Source: Gemmiger formicilis (GTDB taxonomy: Bacteria; Bacillota; Clostridia; Oscillospirales; Ruminococcaceae). From it: a DNA stretch of 64,000 bases. The position numbers and the translations under genes are program-made. Position 1 is the first letter of the stretch; each line of letters starts with the position of its first letter. The notes below the pieces were generated by a model, which saw only the letters and a list, made by a program, of their open reading frames with translations, was not told the origin of the DNA and made no database searches. This document shows, piece by piece, positions 16,358 through 24,805 of this stretch. The DNA is taken from contig NZ_WQOH01000045.1 of NCBI RefSeq assembly GCF_018784445.1, forward strand, positions 1-64,000, written 5' to 3'.

Positions 16358-17779
16358 TTAAAACGCAACCTTTTTGGCAACGTAGTCGCGCAGCTCGGAA
16401 ATCGGCATACGGATCTGCTCCATCGTGTCGCGGTCGCGGACGGTCACGCAGCCGTCGGCCTCAACCTTGTCGTCGCCCACGGTCTGGAAATCGACAGTGA
16501 TGCACAGCGGGGTGCCGATCTCGTCCTGGCGGCGGTAACGCTTGCCGATGGAACCGGCGTCGTCGTAGTCCACCATAAAGTCCTTAGCCAGCTCGTTGCG
16601 GATCTCCATCGCCTTGTCGCCCAGCTTTTTGGACAGGGGCAGCACGGCGCACTTGAACGGTGCCAGGTAGGGGTGCAGATGCAGCACGGTGCGCACATCC
16701 TCCTTGCCCTTGGCATCGACAAGGTGCTGCTCGTCGTAGGCCTCGCACAGGAAAGCCAGCGCCACACGGTCGCAGCCCAGGGACGGCTCGATAACATAGG
16801 GGATGTAATGCTCGTTCGTCTCGGGGTCAAAGTACTCAAGCGACTTGCCGGAGGCCTCCTGATGGCGGCTCAGGTCGTAGTTGGTACGGTCGGCAATGCC
16901 CCACAGCTCGCCCCAGTCGGTGAACGGGAAGGCATACTCAATGTCGGTGGTGGCGCGGGAGTAGAAGGCCAGCTCGGCGGGCTCATGGTCGCGCAGGCGC
17001 AGGTTCTCTTCCTTGATCCCCAAGCTCAGCAGCCAGTTCTTGCAGTAGTCCTTCCAGTAGGCGAACCACTCCAGATCGGTGTTGGGCTTGCAGAAGAATT
17101 CGCACTCCATCTGCTCAAACTCGCGGGTGCGGAAGGTGAAGTTGCCCGGGGTGATCTCGTTGCGGAACGCCTTGCCCACCTGGCAGACGCCGAAGGGCAG
17201 CTTGCGGCGGGTGGTGCGCTGGATGTTCGCGAAGTTGACGAAGATGCCCTGCGCGGTCTCGGGACGCAGATAGCAGGTGGAGGAGGAATCCTCGGTAACA
17301 CCGATGGCGGTCTTGAACATCAGGTTGAATTTACGGATGGGGGTAAAGTCATGCTTGCCGCAGACGGGGCAGACGACCTCATCATGGCTGGCGATAAAAG
17401 CATCCATCTCATCAAAGGTCATGGCATCCACATCCACGCCCTTGCCCTGCTCACACTCGGAGATCAGCTTATCAGCGCGGTGACGGCTCTTGCAGGCGCG
17501 GCAGTCCAGCAACGGGTCAGAGAAGCTGGACACATGGCCGGTGGTGACCCAGGTCTGGGGGTTCATCAGGATGGCGGCGTCCAGGCCGACATTGTAGGGG
17601 CTTTCCTGCACGAACTTCTTCATCCATGCCTTTTTGACGTTGTTCTTGAACTCAACACCCAGCGGGCCGTAGTCCCAGCTGTTTGCCAGGCCGCCGTAAA
17701 TTTCGCTGCCCGGATAGATGAACCCGCGGTTCTTGCACAGGTTCACGATCATGTCAAGGGTCTTTTCACTGTTCTTCAT
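16358..17779 (-). CDS. glyS: Glycyl-tRNA synthetase, dimeric type
   Basis: The 473-aa class II synthetase attaches glycine to tRNA-Gly in the cytoplasm. It has the family opening ([22 protein letters not shown]), a Cys-rich insertion with CRACK, CPVCG for zinc, the motif 2 stretch [24 protein letters not shown] (about 207–230), and the C-terminal anticodon-binding domain. This is the alpha2 type, not the alpha2beta2 glyQS type. ATG17779 follows AAGGAGT; longer in-frame extensions run through the promoter. The leader of about 75 nt is too short for a T-box. Confidence 0.95.
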   Translation of the reverse strand: MKNSEKTLDMIVNLCKNRGFIYPGSEIYGGLANSWDYGPLGVEFKNNVKKAWMKKFVQESPYNVGLDAAILMNPQTWVTTGHVSSFSDPLLDCRACKSRHRADKLISECEQGKGVDVDAMTFDEMDAFIASHDEVVCPVCGKHDFTPIRKFNLMFKTAIGVTEDSSSTCYLRPETAQGIFVNFANIQRTTRRKLPFGVCQVGKAFRNEITPGNFTFRTREFEQMECEFFCKPNTDLEWFAYWKDYCKNWLLSLGIKEENLRLRDHEPAELAFYSRATTDIEYAFPFTDWGELWGIADRTNYDLSRHQEASGKSLEYFDPETNEHYIPYVIEPSLGCDRVALAFLCEAYDEQHLVDAKGKEDVRTVLHLHPYLAPFKCAVLPLSKKLGDKAMEIRNELAKDFMVDYDDAGSIGKRYRRQDEIGTPLCITVDFQTVGDDKVEADGCVTVRDRDTMEQIRMPISELRDYVAKKVAF

Positions 17780-17860
17780 TACGTTACTCCTTCCGCATGG
17801 CTGGCTGCCACACAAAGCGATTATTCCCACCGCGCCGGATAAATTTGGCGCGATATAACC

Positions 17861-17889
17861 ATTATAGCATACCATGCGGGCGGGAACAA
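17861..17889 (-). promoter_or_regulatory. Promoter of glyS
   Basis: On the minus strand -35 TTGTTC (17884–17889) and perfect -10 TATAAT (17861–17866) are 17 nt apart. A GCGCC/GGCGC hairpin lies in the leader (17831–17852). Confidence 0.8.
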
Positions 17890-18162
17890 GGCACTGCAGC
17901 AAAAATATGTCTGCGGGTGCGGCGTAGTTTATCGGACACGCAAAAACCTTTTGCCGCGTCGGAAAGACCGCTGCAACTGCACCATCAACGTATTGCTGTA
18001 ATTTATGGGTCTAAATTTGTGCCATTTACCCAAAAATTGCCCGGTCTGGCATCGAATTCAAAAAAAGTGTTTATTTTGTTGCAGAGAAATAGTATAATGT
18101 TTCCAGTAATATACGCCGCGTGCCCTGCCCGGCAGCGGATAAATTTTGAGGTGACCACTGTT
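17890..18162. other. glyS–murC divergent intergenic region
   Basis: About 270 bp with no gene. Besides the glyS promoter at its left edge, it holds the murC -10 box TATAAT (18093–18098), with a weak -35 TTTATT 17 nt upstream (18070–18075). Nothing else was recognised. Confidence 0.6.
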
Positions 18163-19533
18163 ATGGTTTTTAGTATGTATGACCCCAAGCTGCTGGAAGG
18201 CGTCCGCACGATCCATTTTATCGGCTGCGGCGGTTCCGGCACCTATCCGCTGATCCAGATCCTGCACAGCCGCGGCTACGCCATCACCGGCTCTGACGTC
18301 GAGGAGACCAAGAACACCGAGGCCGAGCGTGCCCTGGGCGTGCGCGTCTCCATCGGCCACGACGCCGCCAATGTCGGCAACGCCGATCTGGTCGTGTACA
18401 GCGCTGCCATCCACGACGACAACCCCGAGCTGCAGGCCGCCCGCGCCCGCGGCATCAAGGCCATTGAGCGCAGCGTTATGCTGGGCTATATCAGCCGCAC
18501 CCATTCCCAGAGCATTGGCGTGGCCGGTACCCACGGCAAGACCACGACCACCGGCATGATCACCACCATGCTGGAACTGGCGGGCAAGGATCCCGCTGCG
18601 GTCATCGGCGGCAAGCTGCCCCTCATCGGCGGCTATGGCAAGGCCGGCAACGGCCAGAGCGTCGTCATTGAGGCCTGTGAGTACCACGAGACGTTTTTGC
18701 AGCTGACCTGCTCGGTGGGCGTCATCCTGAACATCGACAATGACCACCTTGAATATTACGGCACGATGGGTCAGCTCAAGCTCGCGTTCCAGAAGTTTGC
18801 GCTGCTGTCCCGCACGGTCGTCTTCAACATGGACGATAAAAACACGATGGATGTTGTCAACTCCATCGACCGCCCGGTGCTGAGCTTCGGCATCAAGGAG
18901 GAGGCCCGCTTCCGCGCCGTCAACATCGGCGAGTACAAGCCCGGCTTCTTCGAGTTCGACGTCCTCGAGCTGGGCGAGCAGTTTGCCCACATCAAGCTGG
19001 GCGTGCCCGGCTACCACAACATTTACAATGCCCTGGCCATGTGTTGCTGCGTCCGTCCGCTGGGCCTCAAGCCTGAGGATGCCGTCCGCGCAGCCGAGCA
19101 GTTCCACGGCACGGGCCGCCGTTTTGAGGTCAAGGGCGAGTGCAACGGCGCGGTCATCGTCGATGATTACGCCCACCACCCCACCGAGTTGGCCGCCACA
19201 CTGGCAACTGCCAAGGAGATGGGCTATGACCGCGTGATTGCCGTGCACCAGCCCTTCACCTTCAGCCGTACCAAGATGCTGATGGATGAGTTCGCCAAGG
19301 TGTTGAGCGCCGCTGACCAGGTCGTACTGCTGCCTATCATGGGCGGCCGCGAGAAGGACGACGGCACGGTCAAGAGTGAGGACCTGGCCGCCAAGCTGCC
19401 CGGCAGCGTTGTGGTCGATGGCCTGGAAGGCGCTGCAAACTGGGTCAAGCAGAACGCCAAGAAGGGCGACCTCGTCGTCTGCATGAGCTGCGGCGATCTG
19501 TACAAGGCCGCCGATATGATGGCAGGAAAATAA
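18163..19533 (+). CDS. murC: UDP-N-acetylmuramate–L-alanine ligase (MurC)
   Basis: The 456-aa Mur ligase adds L-Ala to UDP-MurNAc in the cytoplasm, using ATP, as the first step of the peptide stem of peptidoglycan. It has the Rossmann-like start IHFIGCGGSGTYP, the ATP loop VAGTHGKTTTTGMI (about 122–135), the middle-domain segment NIDNDHLEYYG, and the C-terminal VDDYAHHPTEL followed by HQPFTFSRTK. GAGGTGA lies 8 nt before ATG18163. The related recycling enzyme Mpl has the same fold, but the length and absence of a second murC here favour MurC. The gene stands alone, away from any dcw cluster. Confidence 0.88.
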   Translation: MVFSMYDPKLLEGVRTIHFIGCGGSGTYPLIQILHSRGYAITGSDVEETKNTEAERALGVRVSIGHDAANVGNADLVVYSAAIHDDNPELQAARARGIKAIERSVMLGYISRTHSQSIGVAGTHGKTTTTGMITTMLELAGKDPAAVIGGKLPLIGGYGKAGNGQSVVIEACEYHETFLQLTCSVGVILNIDNDHLEYYGTMGQLKLAFQKFALLSRTVVFNMDDKNTMDVVNSIDRPVLSFGIKEEARFRAVNIGEYKPGFFEFDVLELGEQFAHIKLGVPGYHNIYNALAMCCCVRPLGLKPEDAVRAAEQFHGTGRRFEVKGECNGAVIVDDYAHHPTELAATLATAKEMGYDRVIAVHQPFTFSRTKMLMDEFAKVLSAADQVVLLPIMGGREKDDGTVKSEDLAAKLPGSVVVDGLEGAANWVKQNAKKGDLVVCMSCGDLYKAADMMAGK

Positions 19534-19543
19534 AATCTGATGA

Positions 19544-19573
19544 CAGGCTGTCCGGCAGGGCAGCCTGTTTTTT
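19544..19573 (+). terminator. Terminator of murC
   Basis: The CAGGCTG/CAGCCTG stem is followed by six T residues, beginning 11 nt after the murC stop. Confidence 0.88.
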
Positions 19574-19582
19574 GCAACAGAG

Positions 19583-19671
19583 TGCAGGGGCCGGGCATGC
19601 CCGGCCCGGTCGTGTAAGGTGAGCGGCTGTCTGTGGGAAAGCCGCGGGCCACACATATGCGGCCCTTACAA
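19583..19671. repeat. Two-unit GC palindrome element, family A
   Basis: An 89-bp element opens with GCAGGGGCCGGGCATGCCCG and closes with a variant unit ending GCGGCCCTTACAAC. The two hairpins face each other around a 35-bp spacer. Its layout matches the element at 49996–50083. Confidence 0.7.
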
Positions 19672-19689
19672 CGCTGTGCCGCCGCCAAC

Positions 19690-19719
19690 TTGCCAGTACC
19701 ACCCACTTTATGCTACAAT
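19690..19719 (+). promoter_or_regulatory. Promoter of the M29 aminopeptidase gene
   Basis: -35 TTGCCA (19690–19695) and -10 TACAAT (19714–19719) are 18 nt apart, just downstream of the repeat element. Confidence 0.75.
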
Positions 19720-19755
19720 ATCAGCAAACAAACATTATATAAAGGAGATCACCCC

Positions 19756-20991
19756 ATGAACCAACACTTCCTCCAACTCTACGCCGATTTTATCGTCAAG
19801 GTAGGCGTCAATGTGCGCCCGCGCCAGAACTTTATCGTTCGCTGCCCGGTCACGATGCCCGACTTTGCCCATGCCTGCGTCCGCGCGGGATATGAGGCGG
19901 GCGCAAAAACCGTTGTTGTCCGCTGGGAGGACGACAAGCTCACCCGACTGAACATGGAAATGGCCGACGAAAAAGATTTGGCCGCCATGAAGCCCTATGA
20001 GCTGCGCAGCTACCTCGACTATGCCGAGGACCCGGACGGTTGCTGCACGCTGGCCATCCACGCCGAGGACCCCGAGGCGCTGACCGGTCTCGACGCGGGC
20101 AAGCTGAACCGCGTCAACCTGGCCCGCCGCAACTTCCTCAAGCCCTGGCAGGAGTACACGATGAACGACCGCGTGCAGTGGTGCGTGGCCGCTGTGCCCG
20201 CCCCGGGCTGGGCCGCCAAGGTATTCCCCGAACTGCCTATCGACGAGGCTGTTGAAAAACTGTGGGCACTGATTTTTGACGTCTGCCGCGTCTCCACCGG
20301 CGACCCGGTCGCCGCATGGCAAGAGCACGTCGCCAAGACGAAGGCCCGCCGCGACCACATGAACGAGCTGGATCTCGACCGCATCCACATGACCAGCGCC
20401 AACGGCACCGACCTGACCGTCGGCCTGGCCGACGACGCCACCTGGGAGGGTGCATCCAGCAAGACCGAGGGCGGCATTGAGTTTATCGCCAACGTTCCCA
20501 CCGAGGAAGTTTTCTGCGCGCCCCACCGTGAGCGCACCAACGGCATCGTCTACGGCACCAAGCCCTACGCCTACAACGGCCAGCTCATCGAAGGCTGGCA
20601 CGTCACCTTCAAGGATGGTGTCGTTGTCGAGCACGGCGCGGAGAAAAACGCCGACCTGCTGACCGAGCTGCTCTCCACCGATGAGAACTCCAACCGCATC
20701 GGCGAGGTTGCCCTTGTGCCCGCCTCCAGCCCCATTAACCGGAGCGGTGTGCTGTTCTTCAATACGCTGTTTGACGAGAACGCCGCCTGCCACATTGCCT
20801 TTGGCGCGGGTTATCCCACGAACATCAAAGGCGGCTCCGCCATGACCCGCGACGAACTGATGAAGAAGGGCCTGAACAACTCCGCCATCCATGAGGACGT
20901 CATGATCGGCGCACCCGACACCCGCGTCATCGGTATCACCAAGAGCGGGGAAGAAGTCACGATCTTTGAAAACGGCGAATGGGCGTTCTAA
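19756..20991 (+). CDS. M29 family aminopeptidase (AmpS-like)
   Basis: The 411-aa metallopeptidase removes N-terminal residues from peptides in the cytoplasm. Family marks are the opening LQLYADFIVKVGVNVRPRQN, the metal-ligand segment NVPTEEVFCAPHRERTNG (about 252–269), the Glu-bearing GEVALVP and HIAFGAGY near 350. An AAAGGAG site precedes ATG19756. Length is normal for the family. Its 3' end overlaps the acyltransferase gene by 13 nt. Confidence 0.9.
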   Translation: MNQHFLQLYADFIVKVGVNVRPRQNFIVRCPVTMPDFAHACVRAGYEAGAKTVVVRWEDDKLTRLNMEMADEKDLAAMKPYELRSYLDYAEDPDGCCTLAIHAEDPEALTGLDAGKLNRVNLARRNFLKPWQEYTMNDRVQWCVAAVPAPGWAAKVFPELPIDEAVEKLWALIFDVCRVSTGDPVAAWQEHVAKTKARRDHMNELDLDRIHMTSANGTDLTVGLADDATWEGASSKTEGGIEFIANVPTEEVFCAPHRERTNGIVYGTKPYAYNGQLIEGWHVTFKDGVVVEHGAEKNADLLTELLSTDENSNRIGEVALVPASSPINRSGVLFFNTLFDENAACHIAFGAGYPTNIKGGSAMTRDELMKKGLNNSAIHEDVMIGAPDTRVIGITKSGEEVTIFENGEWAF

Positions 20992-22157
20992 ACCGCGCCC
21001 CTGCGCCCATCGACGCAGACCGCCCGGCGGCTGCGGACTTTGTGCGGGTGCTGGCGACCTGGGCCGTCGGCGCGTTCCACATCTGGCAGCAGAGCTGGTA
21101 CGGCGGCGCAGCCCCGGCACACTGGCTGCGGGCGGGCAGCGTCGGCGTGGACCTGCTGGTCATGCTGTCGGCGTTCTGCCTGTTCCTGCCCTGGGCCAAC
21201 GCGGCTGTGCGGAACCAGCCTTGGCCGCGCATCCGCCCGGCGGAATTCTACCGCCGCCGCGCCCTGCGGCTGCTGCCCGCCTACTACGTCAGCCTGCTGT
21301 TCAGTCTGGTGCTGGCCGTGGCGCGGCGTGGGTGGAGCAAGGCGCTGGCGCTGGATCTGGTTGCCCACCTGGCGCTGACCCAGCAGCTCTACCGCCCGGC
21401 CTACCTGGCCTGCCAGCTCAACGGCGTGACCTGGACGCTGACGGTGTTTGCACTGTTTTATCTCGTGTTCCCGCTGCTGGCCCCGCTCTGCGCAAAATGG
21501 CCGCTGCCCACGCTGGCTGCGCTGGGACTGGTGCAGCTGGGGTACACGTGCTGGCTGCTGCCGCAGTACGGCAGCGGAGACTATTCTGCCCGGTTCAACC
21601 AGCTCCCGGCGTTCAGCGGGGTGCTGGCCGTGGGACTGGCGGCGGCATGGGCGTTTGCTAAATTCGCCCATGGCGGCTGGGCACAGCACGTACTGCCCCG
21701 CGCGGGCTGTACGGCGCTGGGGTTGGCGGCGCTCATCTGGCTGGATGCCGAAATGCGCGCCCAAGCTGCGACGGCAGAGTACCAGCAGTTCCAGCTGATA
21801 AACCGGATGCCGCTGGTTCTTGCGGCTGCGGCGGTGCTGGTGTGCTTTGGCCTGGGCCTGACCCTGCCCGAGGTGCTGCGCCGCGCCCTGCGTTGGCTGG
21901 CTGCGCTGACGTACAGCTTTTACCTGTGGCACCAGATGCTGACGGTCTTCTTAAAGTATGATCTGCATCTGCCCGCCTGGGTGGGGGACACACCGCCCAA
22001 CCAGTTAGGGGATGCCGCCTGGATGCACCGGGCCGACCTGCTCTACTGGGCGGCCGCGCTAGCGGTCAGCATAGCGGCCTACTACGGCATTGAAAAGCCC
22101 GCGGCGCGGCGGTTTTCCAAAACTCCGCAAAAAATGTGCGCTCAAAAAGCCCGATAA
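20979..22157 (+). CDS. Membrane acyltransferase 3 family protein (OafA/YrhL-like)
   Basis: The 392-aa protein has ten or so membrane helices and the acyltransferase-3 marks: the N-terminal VRVLATWAVGAFHIWQQ, with the conserved His, and RRRALRLLPAYY, the family R-x10-like Arg segment. Such proteins move acyl (often acetyl) groups onto cell-surface glycans, lipids or peptidoglycan. The target here is unknown. ATG20979 lies inside the end of the aminopeptidase gene, so the two are probably co-translated. Confidence 0.82.
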   Translation: MGVLNRAPAPIDADRPAAADFVRVLATWAVGAFHIWQQSWYGGAAPAHWLRAGSVGVDLLVMLSAFCLFLPWANAAVRNQPWPRIRPAEFYRRRALRLLPAYYVSLLFSLVLAVARRGWSKALALDLVAHLALTQQLYRPAYLACQLNGVTWTLTVFALFYLVFPLLAPLCAKWPLPTLAALGLVQLGYTCWLLPQYGSGDYSARFNQLPAFSGVLAVGLAAAWAFAKFAHGGWAQHVLPRAGCTALGLAALIWLDAEMRAQAATAEYQQFQLINRMPLVLAAAAVLVCFGLGLTLPEVLRRALRWLAALTYSFYLWHQMLTVFLKYDLHLPAWVGDTPPNQLGDAAWMHRADLLYWAAALAVSIAAYYGIEKPAARRFSKTPQKMCAQKAR

Positions 22158-22181
22158 CAGGCAATTCCGCCCGGCGGGGGC

Positions 22182-22210
22182 TTGCATTTCGCGCGGGAGT
22201 ATGGTATATT
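22182..22210 (+). promoter_or_regulatory. Promoter of the rimP–nusA operon
   Basis: -35 TTGCAT (22182–22187) and -10 TATATT (22205–22210) are spaced by 17 nt, 25 nt upstream of the attenuator-like hairpin. Confidence 0.75.
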
Positions 22211-22235
22211 CATAGTGTTCGATGATGATTTTACT

Positions 22236-22266
22236 GAAAGTGGGCCGCAAGGTCCGCTTTCTTTTT
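22236..22266 (+). promoter_or_regulatory. Attenuator-like leader hairpin of rimP–nusA
   Basis: An 11-bp stem (GAAAGTGGGCC with GGTCCGCTTTC, GCAA loop, 22236–22261) is followed directly by TTTTT. It has the form of an intrinsic terminator but sits between the promoter and rimP, so it may attenuate the operon. A hairpin at this place is common in Firmicutes rimP leaders, and NusA itself could act on it. Confidence 0.65.
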
Positions 22267-22286
22267 ATGATTGGAGCATTTTAATT

Positions 22287-22781
22287 ATGGCAAAACCCGG
22301 TAAACCGCAGCAGGGCAGTGCGGTCAAGGTCGTGGAAGCCCTCGTCCGCCCGGTCGTGGAAGGCATGAACCTGCGTCTGTGGGACGTCCGCTTTGAAAAG
22401 GAAGGCCCGGACTGGTTTCTGCGCGTGCTGATCGACCGCGACGAGCCGCTGGACACCGACACCTGCGAGGCTGTCTCCCGCGCCATCGACCCGCTGCTGG
22501 ACGAGGCAGACCCCATTGAACAGAGCTATTATCTCGAGGTCGGCAGCCCCGGCCTGGGCCGCCGCCTGACCCGTCCCGAGCATTACGAGCAGCTCAAGGG
22601 CCAGAAGTGCGCCGCGCACCTGATCCGCCCCGATGAGCAGGGCCGCCGCGATTACGCGGGCATTCTGCAGGGGCTGGACGCCGACGGCAACGTGACCCTG
22701 ACCGATGGTGAGGAAAGCTGGACCTTCCCGGTCAAGAGCGCGGGCTATGTCAAGCTCTGCGATGATGAAGATTTGTTCTGA
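22287..22781 (+). CDS. rimP: Ribosome maturation factor RimP
   Basis: The 164-aa protein helps assemble the 30S subunit. It shows the family segments LWDVRFEKEGPDWFLRVLID, then CEAVSRAIDPLLDEADPIEQSYYLEVGSPGLGRRL, and a C-terminal SH3-like domain. ATG22287 begins the homologous region; GGAG lies 11 nt upstream. It opens the conserved rimP–nusA–ylxR–ylxQ–infB–rbfA order. Confidence 0.93.
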   Translation: MAKPGKPQQGSAVKVVEALVRPVVEGMNLRLWDVRFEKEGPDWFLRVLIDRDEPLDTDTCEAVSRAIDPLLDEADPIEQSYYLEVGSPGLGRRLTRPEHYEQLKGQKCAAHLIRPDEQGRRDYAGILQGLDADGNVTLTDGEESWTFPVKSAGYVKLCDDEDLF

Positions 22782-22783
22782 AT

Positions 22784-22900
22784 GGCTCCCCCCTCGGGGA
22801 AAGCTGTCAGCGGCTTGACCGCTGACTGATGAGGGGCAGCTTTGCCGAAGTCGCCCCTCATCCGGCCCTGCGGGGCCACCTTCCCCCAAGAGGGAAGGCA
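22784..22900. repeat. Dispersed repeat, family B (117 bp)
   Basis: The element has outer arms GGCTCCCCCCTCGGGGAAAG and CTTCCCCCAAGAGGGAAGG around inner segments with GATGAGGGGC and its inverse GCCCCTCATC. It sits between rimP and nusA, where most relatives have almost no gap. It matches the complete copy at 39068–39212. Confidence 0.75.
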
Positions 22901-22958
22901 GAGCATTTTAAATACTGTATTGCGTGTACTTGAAATATAATTGGGAGGAAACCATAAA

Positions 22959-24032
22959 ATGGCTACTGCTAACAACGAATTCTTTGAGGCTCTTGCTGCG
23001 CTGGAAAAGGAACGCGGCCTGCCCGCGGACTACCTGATCGAAAAGATCAAGGCAGCCATCGTCATCGCGGTCAAGAAGGACTACGAGGTCGAGGACGACA
23101 ACGTCGTCGTTGATATCGACCCTGAGCTGGGCGCTTTCCGCGCCAGCCTGCTGCGTGACATCGTGGAGGAGGTCGAGAACCCCCACACTCAGGTCAGCCT
23201 GGAAGATGCCCAGAAGATCCGCAAGAGTTACAAGGTCGGCCAGCGCATGGTCACCCCGCTGAAAACCAAGGAATTCGGCCGTATCGCTGCCCAGACCGCA
23301 AAGCACGTCATCCGTCAGGGCCTGCGCGAGGGCGAGCGCAACCTGCAGTGCAGCGAGATGCAGTCCCGTGCCCATGAGCTGATCGCCGCCACCGTCGTTT
23401 CCATCGACCCCGAGCGCGGCAACATCGTCCTCGATCTGGGCAAGGGCGGCAGCGCCGTTCTGCCCCGCAACGAGCAGGTCCCCGGCGAGACCTTCACCGA
23501 GGGCCAGACTGTGCAGGTCTACGTCGTGGATGTGCTGGCGACCGACCGCGGCCCCCGCGTGACCATCAGCCGCACCCATCCCGGCCTGGTCAAGCGTATG
23601 TTTGAACTGGAAGTCCCCGAGATCTACGATGGCACCGTCGAAGTCAAGGCCATCGCCCGCGAGGCCGGTGCCCGCACCAAGCTGGCCGTCTGGAGCAAGA
23701 ACCCCGACGTTGACCCGGTCGGCGCCTGCATCGGCGCCCGCGGTGCCCGCGTGGAGAAAATCGTTCAGGAACTGAACGGCGAGAAGATCGACGTCATCCG
23801 TTGGAGCGAGGATATCACCGAGTTCATCTCCGCTGCACTGTCCCCGGCCAAGGTCGTCAAGGTCGAGCTGCTGCCCGGCGAGACCAAGAGCTGCCGCGTG
23901 ACCGTGCCCGATCACCAGCTGAGCCTTGCTATCGGCAACAAGGGCCAGAATGTGCGTCTGTGCGCCCATCTGACCGGCTACAATATTGATATCCGCCCCG
24001 AGTCCGGCTACTACGGCGAGGACGAAGAATAA
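22959..24032 (+). CDS. nusA: Transcription termination/antitermination factor NusA
   Basis: The 357-aa RNA-polymerase-binding protein has an N-terminal domain (1–125), an S1 domain (about 132–200, VSIDPERGNIVLDLGKGGSA) and two KH domains (about 205–340: VDPVGACIGARGARV and LSLAIGNKGQNVRL). It lacks the acidic repeats of proteobacterial NusA, as is normal for Firmicutes. ATG22959 follows GGGAGGA. It modulates pausing and termination and probably acts on its own operon's leader. A TATAAT at 22936–22941 has no good -35. Confidence 0.95.
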   Translation: MATANNEFFEALAALEKERGLPADYLIEKIKAAIVIAVKKDYEVEDDNVVVDIDPELGAFRASLLRDIVEEVENPHTQVSLEDAQKIRKSYKVGQRMVTPLKTKEFGRIAAQTAKHVIRQGLREGERNLQCSEMQSRAHELIAATVVSIDPERGNIVLDLGKGGSAVLPRNEQVPGETFTEGQTVQVYVVDVLATDRGPRVTISRTHPGLVKRMFELEVPEIYDGTVEVKAIAREAGARTKLAVWSKNPDVDPVGACIGARGARVEKIVQELNGEKIDVIRWSEDITEFISAALSPAKVVKVELLPGETKSCRVTVPDHQLSLAIGNKGQNVRLCAHLTGYNIDIRPESGYYGEDEE

Positions 24033-24035
24033 ATA

Positions 24036-24168
24036 AAAAGAGATAAGAGATAAAACATAATAAATAATAAAAAATGTGGAGTTTTTGCCCGCAGGGCAAA
24101 AACAAAATTTTGAGCGGTGCGCAGCGCCGCGGAACACCATATTTCTTATCTTTTATCTATTATTTAGA
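24036..24168. repeat. MITE-like AT-rich inverted-repeat element
   Basis: About 130 bp between nusA and ylxR has AT-rich arms that are imperfect inverted copies (rich in AGATAA/TTATCT, 24036–24079 and 24137–24168). They frame a perfect GTTTTTGCCC/GGGCAAAAAC hairpin (24080–24103) and a GC-rich GGTGCGCAGC…CGGAACACC hairpin. Base composition is unlike the neighbouring genes. No transposase is encoded. Confidence 0.6.
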
Positions 24169-24183
24169 AATGAGGTCTGCCAG

Positions 24184-24492
24184 TTGCAGCAGCAAAAGCA
24201 AAAAAAGATACCGGTGCGCCGGTGTGTGGGCTGTAATGCCCAGCGCCCCAAACGCGAATTGGTGCGCGTGGTGCGCAGCCCGGAAGGCGAGATCAGCATT
24301 GATCTGCGCGGCAAAGCACCGGGGCGCGGCGCGTATCTGTGCCCCTCGGCCGCCTGCCTTGCCAAAGCGCGCAAGGCCAAGCGGCTGGAACGCACGTTTG
24401 AGGTTCCCATCCCGGACGGCATCTACGACCGCCTGACTGAGGAAATACAATGTGCGGAACAAAGCGCAAAGGAGGCGGCGAGCGATGAATAA
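24184..24492 (+). CDS. ylxR: YlxR family RNA-binding protein (DUF448)
   Basis: The 102-aa basic protein carries the family segment RRCVGCNAQRPKRELVRVVR and GKAPGRGAYLCPSAACLAKA, a nucleic-acid-binding cleft. Relatives bind RNA or nucleoid DNA and act as regulators. No in-frame ATG fits; TTG24184 is chosen because GAGGT lies 7 nt upstream and homology starts there. The end overlaps ylxQ by 8 nt. Confidence 0.85.
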   Translation: MQQQKQKKIPVRRCVGCNAQRPKRELVRVVRSPEGEISIDLRGKAPGRGAYLCPSAACLAKARKAKRLERTFEVPIPDGIYDRLTEEIQCAEQSAKEAASDE

Positions 24493-24787
24493 CGATCAGC
24501 ACCCGCTGCTGGGTGCGCTGGGGCTGTGCCGCAAGGCCGGTAAGCTGCTGCATGGGTATGACCGCGTACAGGAAAATGCACTGCGCGGCAAAGTGGCCCT
24601 GGTGCTGCTTACCTCCGACGCCAGCGAGCGCACGGTCAGCCATATAAAGGACGCCTGCGACGGCATCGTCGCCTGCGAGCAGATGCCCCTGACCAGCGCT
24701 GACCTGGCCATGCTTACCCCCAAACCTGCCGCCGTGTTCGGCGTTACCGACGAACACCTTGCACAGCTGTGCGCAAAATACCTTTGA
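24485..24787 (+). CDS. ylxQ: L7Ae-family ribosomal/kink-turn RNA-binding protein YlxQ
   Basis: The 100-aa protein is of the L7Ae/L30e fold (LGALGLCRKAGKLLHGYDRV, then VALVLLTSDASERT), which binds kink-turn RNAs. AAAGGAGG sits inside the end of ylxR, 8 nt before ATG24485. Its position between ylxR and infB is conserved in Firmicutes. Confidence 0.87.
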   Translation: MNNDQHPLLGALGLCRKAGKLLHGYDRVQENALRGKVALVLLTSDASERTVSHIKDACDGIVACEQMPLTSADLAMLTPKPAAVFGVTDEHLAQLCAKYL

Positions 24788-24805
24788 TGAGGAGGACCAC
24801 GATAT

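Noticed and set aside
17780-17860. T-box riboswitch in front of glyS
   Set aside because: The leader is only about 75 nt and has no T-box sequence or antiterminator.
17797-18162. Upstream extension of MurC
   Set aside because: Runs through the glyS and murC promoters; GAGGTGA and homology support ATG18163.
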